DNA of 64,000 bases from Hydrogenophaga sp. SL48. Its GTDB lineage: Bacteria; Pseudomonadota; Gammaproteobacteria; Burkholderiales; Burkholderiaceae_C. A program made the position numbers and the translations under genes. Location of the stretch: NCBI RefSeq assembly GCF_021729865.1, contig NZ_CP063400.1:992001-1056000 (forward strand), written 5' to 3'. Numbering within the stretch: the stretch's first letter is position 1; each line of letters begins with the position of its first letter. Below the pieces are notes generated by a model. The model was not told where the DNA came from and did not search any database. It saw only the letters and a program-made list of their open reading frames with translations. Positions 15,584-23,909 of the stretch are shown here, piece after piece.

Positions 15584-17350
15584 TCAATGGCGGTGTCGGG
15601 TTCCGTCACCATCACGCGATGGGTTTGGAGAGGGCTGGGGTGAGGGCTCGCGTCCGGCAGCGTGGTGAGCTGCAAGAAATCCAAAGACCATGGCCGGCCC
15701 GAGCGTGATGCCGCCGCTGGGGTAGTGACCGGCCATCATCGAATTCATGTCGTTGCCCCCGGCGTACAGGCCGGCGATGGGTTGGCCCAACGCGTCGAGC
15801 ACCTGGGCGTGGGCGGTGGTCTTCAGTCCTGCAAACGTGCCGAGGCTGCCGGCGACCACCTTCACGGCGTAGAACGGACCGCGTTCCAGCGGTCCCATGC
15901 AGGGGTTGGGCCAGCCGCGTTCTGCCGCGAAGGGCGCGTCGCCCTGCATGCGGTTGTAGGGGGTTTCGCCTTTGGCGAAGTCTTCGTCCTGGCCGGCGAG
16001 TGCCATGGCGTTGTAGCGCTGCACCGTCTTCTGCAGGGCATCGCCGTCGATGCCGCAGACCTTGGCGAGATCGGCCAGCGACTGGCCACGCTTCAGGTAG
16101 CCGTTGTCGATCATCGGTGCCAGCGGCATCGGGGCCGGCTTGGCGGCGCCCAGGCCGTAGTGGCGCATGAAGGCGTGGTCGCAGACCAGCCAGGCTTCCA
16201 CCGGCTGACCCGCCGGCACCGCGGCCAGCAGGCCCTGCATGAAGTCGTGGTACGAGTCGGCTTCGTTGGTGAAGCGGCGCCCGCGGCGCGTGACGGCGAT
16301 CAGGCCGGGCTTGCCGCGTTCGATCAGGTGGGGGAAGTGCGCGAACGAGCCGTCGGCCTGCGGCACCAGCGACACGGGCGCGAGGGCCGCGGCCTGCGCG
16401 CCGTCGGTGGCCACGCAGCCGCCGGCGGTTTCACCCAGGCGCAGGCCGTCGCCGGTGTTGCCGCGCGACGCGGCCGAGTGGTGTTCGCGGCCGGTCGGCG
16501 CGTGGGGCAGCAGGGCGGCCTTGCGCGAGGCGTCGTGGGGAAAGCCGCCGCAGGCCAGCACCACGCCACAGCGGGCCTGCACTTCGATGGCGCCTTCGGG
16601 CGTGCCAAGCACGGCGCCGGTGACGCGCTCTCCATCGCGCAGCAGTCGCCGCGCCGGGCAGCGGGTGCGGACCTGAACGCCGGCCTCCAGCGCCGAGGTG
16701 GCCAAGGCCGCCACCAGCGCGTTGCCGTTCACCAGCCGCAGGCCCCGGCGGTGCAGCAGCAGGTCTTTCCCGTGCGCCAGCACGCGCTGGGTGACGTACC
16801 AGAGTGAAGCCGGTTTGCGCAGGGCGTTGAAGAAGTGGCGCAGTTCGGCACCCGAGGCGATGCCCATGCCCCAGAGGGTGGTCTCGGGCAGGGGCGGCTT
16901 GAGGTCGGCGAAACGTGCGCCCAGGCGGCGGCCGTCGAAGGGCGCCGCGCAGAGCGAGCGGCCGCCGAGCGATGCGTGTGGCGCGCGGCCGTGGAAATCG
17001 GGGATGGCGTTGCCATCGATGAAGCGCAGCGAGGTGTTGGAGCGGAAGAACTCGACCATGCGTGGCACCGCTTCGAGAAAGGCGCGGGCGCGGCTTTCGT
17101 CAAAGCGGTCGCCGAGTTCGTGGCGCAGGTAGGCCAACGGTTCGTCGATGGGTTCGACGATGCCGGCCTCCACCGCCAGCGGGTTGCGCGGCAGCCACAT
17201 CCAGCCGCCCGACCACGCGGTGGTGCCGCCGAACTGCGCTTCCTTTTCCGCGACGATGACCTTCAGGCCCAGATGGGCGGCGGTGACGGCCGCCGAGAGG
17301 CCGCCCGCGCCGGAGCCGATCACGAGGAGATCACACTGGACGGCGCTCAT
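15584..17350 (-). CDS. KstD-like FAD-dependent dehydrogenase (copy 1)
   Basis: A 588-residue flavoprotein of the fumarate reductase/3-ketosteroid delta-1-dehydrogenase superfamily, expected to desaturate a cyclic ketone. The N-terminus has the dinucleotide motif VIGSGAGGLSAA, then AEKEAQFGGTTAWSGG. Later come FTNEADSYHDF, matching a catalytic Tyr of KstD, and a C-terminal AGHYPSGGITLGPAMVFG, where Tyr and the Gly four residues later match the KstD catalytic pair. It is one of three such genes here. An IclR regulator lies upstream and a NIPSNAP gene downstream. The actual substrate is unknown. Confidence 0.9.
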   Translation of the reverse strand: MSAVQCDLLVIGSGAGGLSAAVTAAHLGLKVIVAEKEAQFGGTTAWSGGWMWLPRNPLAVEAGIVEPIDEPLAYLRHELGDRFDESRARAFLEAVPRMVEFFRSNTSLRFIDGNAIPDFHGRAPHASLGGRSLCAAPFDGRRLGARFADLKPPLPETTLWGMGIASGAELRHFFNALRKPASLWYVTQRVLAHGKDLLLHRRGLRLVNGNALVAALATSALEAGVQVRTRCPARRLLRDGERVTGAVLGTPEGAIEVQARCGVVLACGGFPHDASRKAALLPHAPTGREHHSAASRGNTGDGLRLGETAGGCVATDGAQAAALAPVSLVPQADGSFAHFPHLIERGKPGLIAVTRRGRRFTNEADSYHDFMQGLLAAVPAGQPVEAWLVCDHAFMRHYGLGAAKPAPMPLAPMIDNGYLKRGQSLADLAKVCGIDGDALQKTVQRYNAMALAGQDEDFAKGETPYNRMQGDAPFAAERGWPNPCMGPLERGPFYAVKVVAGSLGTFAGLKTTAHAQVLDALGQPIAGLYAGGNDMNSMMAGHYPSGGITLGPAMVFGFLAAHHAAGREPSPQPSPNPSRDGDGTRHRH

Positions 17351-17367
17351 GAGGCAGCCCCAACCCA

Positions 17368-17460
17368 GGGACACCGCGGAACCGGCTTCGCCGGGCCGCT
17401 GGTGTCGCCCCCTGAAGGGGGTATGCGGCTACGCGCAGCGAGCAAGCAACGGGGGGGAGA
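17368..17460 (-). repeat. Dispersed intergenic repeat, copy 6
   Basis: A diverged copy with ACACCGCGGAACCGGCTTCG, GCCGGGCCGC, CCCCCTGAAGGGGG and an extended GGCTACGCGCAGCGAGCAAG tail. It lies directly downstream of the IclR stop codon and before the flavoprotein start. Confidence 0.65.
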
Positions 17461-17465
17461 CATGG

Positions 17466-18299
17466 TCAGACGGCGTAGATCGGCTTGCGGCCTTTGACGT
17501 CGCCTGGAGTGCCGGTCTCGGCCGTGAGCTGGAAGAAGGGCGACGCCCCGCTGGCCGCGGCCAGCTGCGAGGCGATGGACAGCAGCTCGGGCGCCAGCGC
17601 TTCCATGCGCTCGACGGTGAAACGCACCGTGGGGCCGGCGACGGTGATCACCCCCATGGCTGGCTGGCCGGCGAACCGCACCGGCGCCGACATCGCGGAC
17701 AGGCCCAGGCTGTAGGTGTCCACCGTCAGGCTGTAGCCGCGTTCGCGCGTGGTGTGCACGGCGTCCAGCACGGCCTGCAGCGAGGTCGGGGCGGCCGGGC
17801 CAAACTGCTCGGGCAGGCCCAGGCCCTGTTTCGCCACCAGGGCCATGCCGGCGTTGTCGTCCAGTGTGGACAGCCAAGCCCAGCCCGACGACGAGCACGA
17901 CAGGCGAGCATCGCTGCCCATGTCGGGGTCGTAGCGCAGGCCCTGGCGGGCGCCTTGTGCGCGGGCGACCCAGGTGAGGCGTTCACCGTCCACCACCGAG
18001 AGGCGCACCAGCTCGCCGGACAGCTCGGCCAGGCGGTTGAGCAGGGGCTGCGCGATGTCCACGATGCCGCTGTTGCTGAGGTATGAGAGGCCCATGCTCA
18101 CCAGCTTGGTGGTCAGCAGGTAGTCACCATGGCCGCGCGCCTGGCGCACATAACCCAGCCGCACCAGATCGGCGAGCAGGCGGTGCACGGCGCTGCGCGG
18201 GATGTTGAGCTGGTCCGCCACGGCAGCGAGTTCCATGCCTTCGCCGTGTTGTGACAGCAGTTCGAGGATGCCGAGGGTTCGTTCGAGGACGCCGTTCAT
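17466..18299 (-). CDS. IclR-family transcriptional regulator
   Basis: A 277-residue IclR regulator. The N-terminal winged helix includes RTLGILELLSQHGEGMELAA and the helix-turn-helix DQLNIPRSAVHRLLADLVRL. The C-terminal effector domain has LSVVDGERLTWVARAQGARQ and a RERGYSLTVD segment. It lies within a minus-strand gene run between the Gfo/Idh/MocA gene (31 nt upstream) and the flavoprotein. The 29-bp inverted repeat between the Gfo/Idh/MocA and AroE-like genes is its most likely operator, but this link is inferred. Confidence 0.93.
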   Translation of the reverse strand: MNGVLERTLGILELLSQHGEGMELAAVADQLNIPRSAVHRLLADLVRLGYVRQARGHGDYLLTTKLVSMGLSYLSNSGIVDIAQPLLNRLAELSGELVRLSVVDGERLTWVARAQGARQGLRYDPDMGSDARLSCSSSGWAWLSTLDDNAGMALVAKQGLGLPEQFGPAAPTSLQAVLDAVHTTRERGYSLTVDTYSLGLSAMSAPVRFAGQPAMGVITVAGPTVRFTVERMEALAPELLSIASQLAAASGASPFFQLTAETGTPGDVKGRKPIYAV

Positions 18300-18330
18300 G
18301 GGGTGGGTTCCGTGTGTTCTGAGGGGAGGC

Positions 18331-19392
18331 TCAAACGGTGCAGGAGACCGGTGCGCCGGCGGTTGCCGCTTCCAGCACGGCCAGCGTGGCCTGCAGGGTG
18401 CGCAGCCCGTCGAGCGCGCTGCACAGCGGGGCTTCTTCGCCGCGGATCACGGCCGCGAAGTGCAGCAGCTGGGCGGTGTAGGGGTTGGCCCTGAGCGCCA
18501 CGGTCTGCTCGCGCGTGATCTCGGCGTGCCAGCTGCGCTCGCCGCGGTAGTGCCAGAGCGAGAGGTCGGGCAGCGAGAGCGAGCCGTGCGTGCCGGCGAT
18601 GAAGTGCGAAGGCACATCCTGGCGCGGGTACTGGTCCTGCTCGCCGGCGCTGAAGTCCCAGCCCCAGGGCGCCGTGGCGGTGTCCGACAGCACCAGCGTG
18701 CCCAGCGCGCCGTTCTCGAAACGCAGCAGGGCGGCGGCGGTGTCTTCCACCGCAAAGCCGCGCACCGCGTTGCTGCTGATGGCCTGCACCTGCGTGATCT
18801 CGCCGCAGAGAAAACGCAGCTGGTCGATCTCGTGGATCAGGTTGATCAGCACCGGGCCACCACCCGGCTGGCGGCGCCAGGCGGCGTCGAAGTAGGCCTC
18901 GGGCTTGAAGAAGGTGGCCATCACGTTGGCGCTCACGATGCGGCCGAGCCGCCCGCTGGCCACGATCTCGCGCGCCCGGCGGTTGATCGGGTTGTGGCGG
19001 CGGTGGTGGCCCACCAGCACCGGCACACCGCCGCGCGCCTGCGCGTCCACCAGCGCCTGCGCCTCGGCCACCGTGTCGGCCACGGGCTTTTCCACCAGGG
19101 CGGCGACACCGCGCGCCAGGCAGTCCAGCGCCATGGGCACGTGGGCCGGGTTGGGCGTGGCGACGATGGCGCCCTGCGGCTGGAACCGCTCCAGCGCGCT
19201 CAGGTGGTCGGGCGCCCAGGGCGCACCGAGGGATTCGGCCAGCGCGCGCCCGGCGTCCGACGGGTCGGCGATGCCGGCCAGCGCCAGGCCCGGCGTGCTG
19301 CGGATGCGCTGAATGTGCGTGCGGCCGATGGCGCCGGCACCCACCACCAGCAGGTGTACGGGTGCTCGATCGGTCGGAGCTGGGGCGGGCAT
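18331..19392 (-). CDS. Gfo/Idh/MocA-family NAD(P)-dependent oxidoreductase
   Basis: A 353-residue dehydrogenase with an N-terminal Rossmann fold (HLLVVGAGAIGRTHIQRI), the EKPVADT motif, whose Lys is catalytic in the family, and HHRRHNP downstream. The ATG at 19392 is chosen because the sequence before it is promoter DNA. Family members oxidise or reduce sugars, inositols and related polyols, so a hydroaromatic polyol is plausible. It is the first gene of the minus-strand run and is divergent from the AroE-like gene. Confidence 0.9.
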   Translation of the reverse strand: MPAPAPTDRAPVHLLVVGAGAIGRTHIQRIRSTPGLALAGIADPSDAGRALAESLGAPWAPDHLSALERFQPQGAIVATPNPAHVPMALDCLARGVAALVEKPVADTVAEAQALVDAQARGGVPVLVGHHRRHNPINRRAREIVASGRLGRIVSANVMATFFKPEAYFDAAWRRQPGGGPVLINLIHEIDQLRFLCGEITQVQAISSNAVRGFAVEDTAAALLRFENGALGTLVLSDTATAPWGWDFSAGEQDQYPRQDVPSHFIAGTHGSLSLPDLSLWHYRGERSWHAEITREQTVALRANPYTAQLLHFAAVIRGEEAPLCSALDGLRTLQATLAVLEAATAGAPVSCTV

Positions 19393-19444
19393 GGCTTTGT
19401 CTCGTGAGGTGTTGTGTGGGCCGTTGAGGCGCCTGTTGAGGCAA

Positions 19445-19505
19445 AGTCTATCCAAAAAAAGAATGTTATTCAATACTTGAACACAATTCCACTTTTGCAT
19501 ATGAT
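19445..19505. promoter_or_regulatory. Divergent promoters with a 29-bp inverted-repeat operator
   Basis: On the plus strand TTGAAC (19477-19482) and TATGAT (19500-19505) are 17 nt apart. On the minus strand TTGAAT (19468-19473) and TAGACT (19445-19450) are also 17 nt apart. Between them lies an imperfect inverted repeat, GAATGTTATTCAA-TAC-TTGAACACAATTC (19461-19489), with 10 of 13 positions matching. Both -35 boxes fall inside its arms, so one bound dimer would control both operons. Confidence 0.75.
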
Positions 19506-19547
19506 CCAGATCAACCATCCGATCCACCGCAGATCCGAGCGAGACAC

Positions 19548-20342
19548 ATGACACAAGCTTTGAGCGGCGCCACGCGCCTGCACTTCATCGTCGGCGACCC
19601 GATTGCCCAGGTGAAATCCCCCGCCGGCGTGACGCAGGCCTTTGCCGACCATGGCCGCGATGCGGTGTGCGTGCCGGCCCACGTCTCGCCCGCCCACCTG
19701 GCCGACTGGGTGCGCGGCGCCTCGCTGGCGCAGAACGTGGACGGCATCATCGTCACCGTCCCGCACAAGTTCGCGTGCACCGAGCTCTGCGCCACCACTT
19801 CCGAGCGCGCCGCCTTTCTGCACACCGTGAACACCATGCGCCGCAACGCCGACGGCAGCTGGCACGGCGACATGTTCGACGGCCTGGGCTTCGTGACCGC
19901 GATGCAGGACAACGGCTGCCAGCCCGCAGGCAAGAAAGCGCTGCTGGTGGGCGCGGGCGGCGCCGGTTCGGCGATTGCCCACGCGCTGGTGATGGCCGGT
20001 GTGAGCGAACTCGCCATCTTTGACCCGGACGACCAGCGCCGCACGGGCCTGGTGAACCGCCTGGCCAGCTTGAACCAAGGCACGGTGGGCCACGGCAGCG
20101 CCGACCCGACGGGCTTTCACATCGTGATCAACGCCACGCCGGTGGGCATGAAAGAGAGCGACCCCTATCCGCTGCAGGTGGAGAAGCTCGACGCCGCCAT
20201 GTTCTGCGGCTGCGTGATCACCGCGCCGGCCATCACGCCCTTCATCGCGGCGGCGCGGTCCAGAGGCTGCGCCACGATGACCGGTGCCCACATGTTTGCG
20301 CGGGTCCGTGACCTCATGGTTGCCTTTCTGCTGGGCCAATGA
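19548..20342 (+). CDS. Shikimate dehydrogenase-family protein (AroE-like)
   Basis: A 264-residue enzyme of the shikimate/quinate dehydrogenase family. The substrate domain has FIVGDPIAQVKSP, where SP lies in the shikimate-binding motif, and IIVTVPHKFACTELC with the catalytic Lys. The nucleotide domain has KALLVGAGGAGSAIAHAL and NATPVGMKESDP. Because it opens a transporter operon and lies next to a flavoprotein, it is probably catabolic (quinate/shikimate type or a relative) rather than the biosynthetic AroE. The cofactor is not determinable here. Confidence 0.9.
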   Translation: MTQALSGATRLHFIVGDPIAQVKSPAGVTQAFADHGRDAVCVPAHVSPAHLADWVRGASLAQNVDGIIVTVPHKFACTELCATTSERAAFLHTVNTMRRNADGSWHGDMFDGLGFVTAMQDNGCQPAGKKALLVGAGGAGSAIAHALVMAGVSELAIFDPDDQRRTGLVNRLASLNQGTVGHGSADPTGFHIVINATPVGMKESDPYPLQVEKLDAAMFCGCVITAPAITPFIAAARSRGCATMTGAHMFARVRDLMVAFLLGQ

Positions 20343-20343
20343 C

Positions 20344-22089
20344 ATGCAAGTCCTGACCTCGCAGAACCAAATTCCCTCCGACGCGTCGTTCGACCTGGTC
20401 GTGATCGGTGCCGGCGGGGCCGGCATGGCGGCCGCGCTGTTCGCGGCCCTTGAAGGCCAGCGGGTGCTGCTGGTCGAACGCACCGAACACGTGGGCGGCA
20501 CGACGGCCTGGTCGGCCGGCACCACCTGGGTGCCGGGCACGCACCACGCCGCGAAGGTGAACCCCACCGACACGCTGGCCGACGCCGCGGACTACCTCAC
20601 CAACGCCATCGGCGAACGCACCCCGTCTGCGCTGCGCCAGGCCTTTCTGGACCACGGCGCTGCGGCCATCCGCCTGCTGGAAGACCGCAGCGAAGTGAAG
20701 TTTCGGCCCTACCCGAAGCACCCGGACTACATCTCCGAACTCGGTGGCTCCACGCTGAACGGCCGCGCGCTGGAGCCGCTGCCGTTTGACGGCCGGCTGC
20801 TGGGGGATTTGTTCAAGCTGCTGCGCCCGCCGATCCCCGAATTCACCGTGCTCGGCGGCATGATGGTCGACCGCACCGACATCAACCACCTGCTCGCGCT
20901 CACCAAGTCGTTCGCGTCTTTCAAGCACGCGCTGAAGATCATCTTGCGCCACGGCATGGACCGCCTCAGCCACCCGCGCGGCACGCGCCTGGTGATGGGC
21001 AACGCGCTGGTGGCGCGGCTGCTGCATTCGTTGTCGGCACACGCCGACGTGACGCTCTTGCTCAACACCTCGGTGGACCGCTTCGAGCGCGATGCCGATG
21101 GTGTGAGCGGCGTGGTGCTGCAGGGGCAGGGTGGTTCGCGCACCGTGGCCGCCTCGGGCGGCGTGGTGCTGGCCAGCGGTGGCTTCAACCGCCACCCCGA
21201 ACTCCGCGCCGCGATGCTGCCTGGCGCCGACATCGCCTGGTGCCCGGCCGCGCCCGGCCACACCGGCGAGGCGCACGCGCTGGCCCAGGGCGCGGGTGCG
21301 GTCTACGGCCAGGGCGCTTTGAGCAACGCCTTCTGGGCACCGGTGTCGCTGCGAAAGCGCGCCGATGGCAGCACCGCCGTGTTCCCGCACTTCGTGATGG
21401 ACCGCGCCAAGCCCGGCATGTTGACCGTGAACCAGGCCGGCGAACGCTTCGTCAACGAAAGCACCTCGTACCATCTGTTCGGCATGGCCATGCAGGCTGT
21501 CCACAACGGTTCACGCAGCGTGCCGGCCTACCTGGTGTGCGACGCGACCGCGCTGCAGAAGTACGGCATCGGCATGGTCCGCCCTGGCGCGAGCGCGAAG
21601 GACATGGCGCCCTTCCTCGCCGACGGCTACCTCACGCAAGCTCAGACGCTGGACGAACTGGCGGGCAAGCTCGGCATCCACGCCGCTGGCCTGAAAGCCA
21701 GCGTGCAGAAGATCAACGCCTGCGCACAGACCGGCGTGGACCCGGACTTCCAGCGCGGTGTCACGGCCTACCAGCAGAACATCGGCGACGCGGCCGCGGG
21801 CGGCAAGAACCCCAACCTCGGTCCGCTGGACACCGCGCCGTTCTACGCGGTGAAGCTCTACCCCGGCGACATCGGCGCGGCCACCGGTTTCGCCACCGAT
21901 ACCAGCGCCTGCGTGCTCGATGCGAGCGGCCAGCCCATCCCCGGCCTGTACGCCGTGGGCAACGACATGCACTCCATCATGGGCGGCGTTTACACCGCGC
22001 CCGGCATCACCATCGGCCCCGGCATCGTGTTCGCTTGCCTGGCGGCGCGCCACGCGGCGGCACACGCTCAGGGGAAACCCGGGTTCTGA
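20344..22089 (+). CDS. KstD-like FAD-dependent dehydrogenase (copy 2)
   Basis: A 581-residue flavoprotein of the same family as the genes at 15584 and 27494. It has LVVIGAGGAGMAAALFAALE, VERTEHVGGTTAWSAGTTWV, the FVNESTSYHLFG motif with the probable catalytic Tyr, and a C-terminal GGVYTAPGITIGPGIVFACL, in which Tyr and the Gly four positions later are kept. It starts 1 nt after the AroE-like stop, so the two are probably made together and act in sequence. A copy-specific difference is YTAPG in place of YPGAG. The substrate is unknown. Confidence 0.9.
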   Translation: MQVLTSQNQIPSDASFDLVVIGAGGAGMAAALFAALEGQRVLLVERTEHVGGTTAWSAGTTWVPGTHHAAKVNPTDTLADAADYLTNAIGERTPSALRQAFLDHGAAAIRLLEDRSEVKFRPYPKHPDYISELGGSTLNGRALEPLPFDGRLLGDLFKLLRPPIPEFTVLGGMMVDRTDINHLLALTKSFASFKHALKIILRHGMDRLSHPRGTRLVMGNALVARLLHSLSAHADVTLLLNTSVDRFERDADGVSGVVLQGQGGSRTVAASGGVVLASGGFNRHPELRAAMLPGADIAWCPAAPGHTGEAHALAQGAGAVYGQGALSNAFWAPVSLRKRADGSTAVFPHFVMDRAKPGMLTVNQAGERFVNESTSYHLFGMAMQAVHNGSRSVPAYLVCDATALQKYGIGMVRPGASAKDMAPFLADGYLTQAQTLDELAGKLGIHAAGLKASVQKINACAQTGVDPDFQRGVTAYQQNIGDAAAGGKNPNLGPLDTAPFYAVKLYPGDIGAATGFATDTSACVLDASGQPIPGLYAVGNDMHSIMGGVYTAPGITIGPGIVFACLAARHAAAHAQGKPGF

Positions 22090-22297
22090 TCGATGATCGA
22101 ACATGGGTGTTCATTTATCGCTCATCAAAGGGTGAGCAAGCATGGACCGTCCAGCGGGGCGGTCCTACATTCGAGGCCTTCATCTCAAGGGCGCTGCGCC
22201 AGCGCAGTGCCTGAGGAGGGGGCTCTCACTCCGTGTGTGAAACCCATGAGTCCGGGTCCCAGGGCTTGATTTTTTTCCAATAGAAGGAGACATGCAG

Positions 22298-23311
22298 ATG
22301 CAATCCACCAAACGTCAATGGCTCGGCGCAGCCGTCGCTGCCCTCACCGCCGTCACCTTCGCCGGCCATGCGTCGGCCCAGAACTACCCCGAGCGCGACG
22401 TCACCGCCGTGATCCAGTGGGGCGCTGGCGGCGGCACCGACGTGGCCATGCGGGGCTACGCGCCGTACGCCGAAGAAGCCCTGGGCAAGAAAATCATCCT
22501 GCAGAACAAGCCGGGCGCGGCCGGCGTGATCGGCGCCAACTTCGTGCTGCAGCAGCCGTCAGATGGGTACACCATCCTCATGGGCGCCGAGCCGCAAGCC
22601 CTGTACCGCGTCATGGGCGTGGCCGAGTTCGACTACAGCGAGTTCACCCCCATCAACATCGCCGCCGTGGCCAACACCATCCTGCTGGTGACCAAGCCCG
22701 ACGCGCCGTGGAACAACATGCAGGACCTGTTGAGCTTTGTGCAGGCCAACCCCAAGAAGGTCAAGCAGTACCTGGCCGGCCAGGGCACCGTGCCCTTCAC
22801 CATGAACGCCATGATGAGCACGCTGACGAAATTCGAGACCATCAATGTGCCGTTTGACGGCGACGGCCCGGCCATCGCCGCGCTGCAGGGTGGCCACGTG
22901 GACATCGGCTTCATTGCTTCGGGTGCGGCCATCGAACACGTCAAGGCCGGCCGTCTCAAGGCCCTGGCCGTGGTGGACAGCAAACCTTATCAAGGCATCG
23001 CTCCGGTCACCGACGCTCCATCGCTCAAGGGCATCACCAAATACCTGCCCTGGGGCTCGTGGTACGGCGTGTTCGTGAAGAAGGACACGCCCGAGCCGGT
23101 CAAAGCCAAGCTGGTGGCCGCCTTCAAGAAGGCAGGTGACAACCCGCAGTACCGCAAGCTGATGGAAGGCCGCGGCACCACCATGCTGAACATCAGCGGC
23201 GCCGAAGCCGAAGCCTTCATCAAGAAGTTCCAGTCCACCACAGCGTGGCTGTACCAGGGCGCTGGTGCGGCCAAGAAGAACCCGGCCGATCTGGGCATCG
23301 CCAAGCCCTGA
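22298..23311 (+). CDS. tctC: Tripartite tricarboxylate transporter receptor (Bug/TctC family)
   Basis: A periplasmic solute-binding protein of the Bug family, expanded in Bordetella and Comamonadaceae, serving a TctABC transporter. The signal peptide is MQSTKRQWLGAAVAALTAVT, with cleavage after ASAQ. Family features include NKPGAAGVIGANFV and QGGHVDIGFIASGA. I prefer the ATG at 22298 because AAGGAG ends 8 nt before it; the ATG at 22292 is only 2 nt away. It lies 208 bp downstream of the flavoprotein gene and is followed by tctB and tctA. A hairpin with a T-run separates it from tctB. Confidence 0.92.
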   Translation: MQSTKRQWLGAAVAALTAVTFAGHASAQNYPERDVTAVIQWGAGGGTDVAMRGYAPYAEEALGKKIILQNKPGAAGVIGANFVLQQPSDGYTILMGAEPQALYRVMGVAEFDYSEFTPINIAAVANTILLVTKPDAPWNNMQDLLSFVQANPKKVKQYLAGQGTVPFTMNAMMSTLTKFETINVPFDGDGPAIAALQGGHVDIGFIASGAAIEHVKAGRLKALAVVDSKPYQGIAPVTDAPSLKGITKYLPWGSWYGVFVKKDTPEPVKAKLVAAFKKAGDNPQYRKLMEGRGTTMLNISGAEAEAFIKKFQSTTAWLYQGAGAAKKNPADLGIAKP

Positions 23312-23329
23312 TCCCGCGGGCTGACGAAG

Positions 23330-23367
23330 ACGGTCTGTGGCAGTCCTTTCGCCCAGACCGTTTTTTT
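23330..23367 (+). terminator. Intra-operon terminator-like hairpin between tctC and tctB
   Basis: An 8-bp stem (ACGGTCTG at 23330-23337, CAGACCGT at 23354-23361) with a 16-nt loop is followed directly by seven T residues. This looks like a partial rho-independent terminator, expected to give more receptor than permease mRNA from one promoter. Confidence 0.65.
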
Positions 23368-23399
23368 CACCCTTAGATCCCCACAACGAGGAGAACACC

Positions 23400-23909
23400 A
23401 TGCACACCAGCCATTCGCGGCTGCCCGGTGAGCTGACCTTCATGGCCTTGATCGTGCTTTTCAGCGCGTTCATGCTGTGGGCGTCGTTCCAAATTTCCCG
23501 CTTCGACTCGCTGTCGTCGCCCGGCTTCTTCCCCATGCTGTGCGCGGCAACCATGCTGGTGACCGGGCTGTTGAGCCTGGTGAAAGCCGCTCGCGCCAAG
23601 CTGGCGCTGGAGCCCAACCAGTCGGTTTTCCAGCAGTTCGTGCAGAAGCTGGCGCCGCTCACGCTGGTGCTGTTCACCGTGCTGATCGTGGTCTACATGC
23701 TGCTGCTGGAGGTGCTGGGCTTCATCGTCGCGTCCTACCTGTTCCTGCTGCTGTCCATGCAGGTGCTGGGCAGCAAGCGACTGGGTCTCAATCTGGCTGT
23801 CAGCGCCGTGGTGCTGGCGGCCATCTTCATCGTTTTCCAGACGGCCTTCTCCGTGGTGTTGCCTTCCGGCAGCCTGGTGGGACCGTACCTACCGGAGTTC
23901 CTGAAATGA
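23400..23909 (+). CDS. tctB: Tripartite tricarboxylate transporter small permease (TctB)
   Basis: The small four-helix membrane subunit of a TTT transporter, 169 residues. Hydrophobic stretches include LIVLFSAFMLWASF near the N-terminus and LFTVLIVVYMLLLEVLGFIV in the middle; SPGFFPMLCA is typical of the family. The ATG at 23400 has an AGGAGA ribosome site about 6 nt upstream. Its stop overlaps the tctA start. Confidence 0.9.
   Translation: MHTSHSRLPGELTFMALIVLFSAFMLWASFQISRFDSLSSPGFFPMLCAATMLVTGLLSLVKAARAKLALEPNQSVFQQFVQKLAPLTLVLFTVLIVVYMLLLEVLGFIVASYLFLLLSMQVLGSKRLGLNLAVSAVVLAAIFIVFQTAFSVVLPSGSLVGPYLPEFLK

Noticed and set aside
22090..22291. Several short hairpins between flavoprotein copy 2 and tctC (for example GGACCG/CGGTCC) as a riboswitch
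   Set aside because: Stems are 5-6 bp, there is no recognisable riboswitch core and no T-run; such stems are expected in GC-rich DNA.
22292..22297. ATG at 22292 as the tctC start
   Set aside because: It leaves only 2 nt between AAGGAG and the start codon; the ATG at 22298 gives 8 nt.
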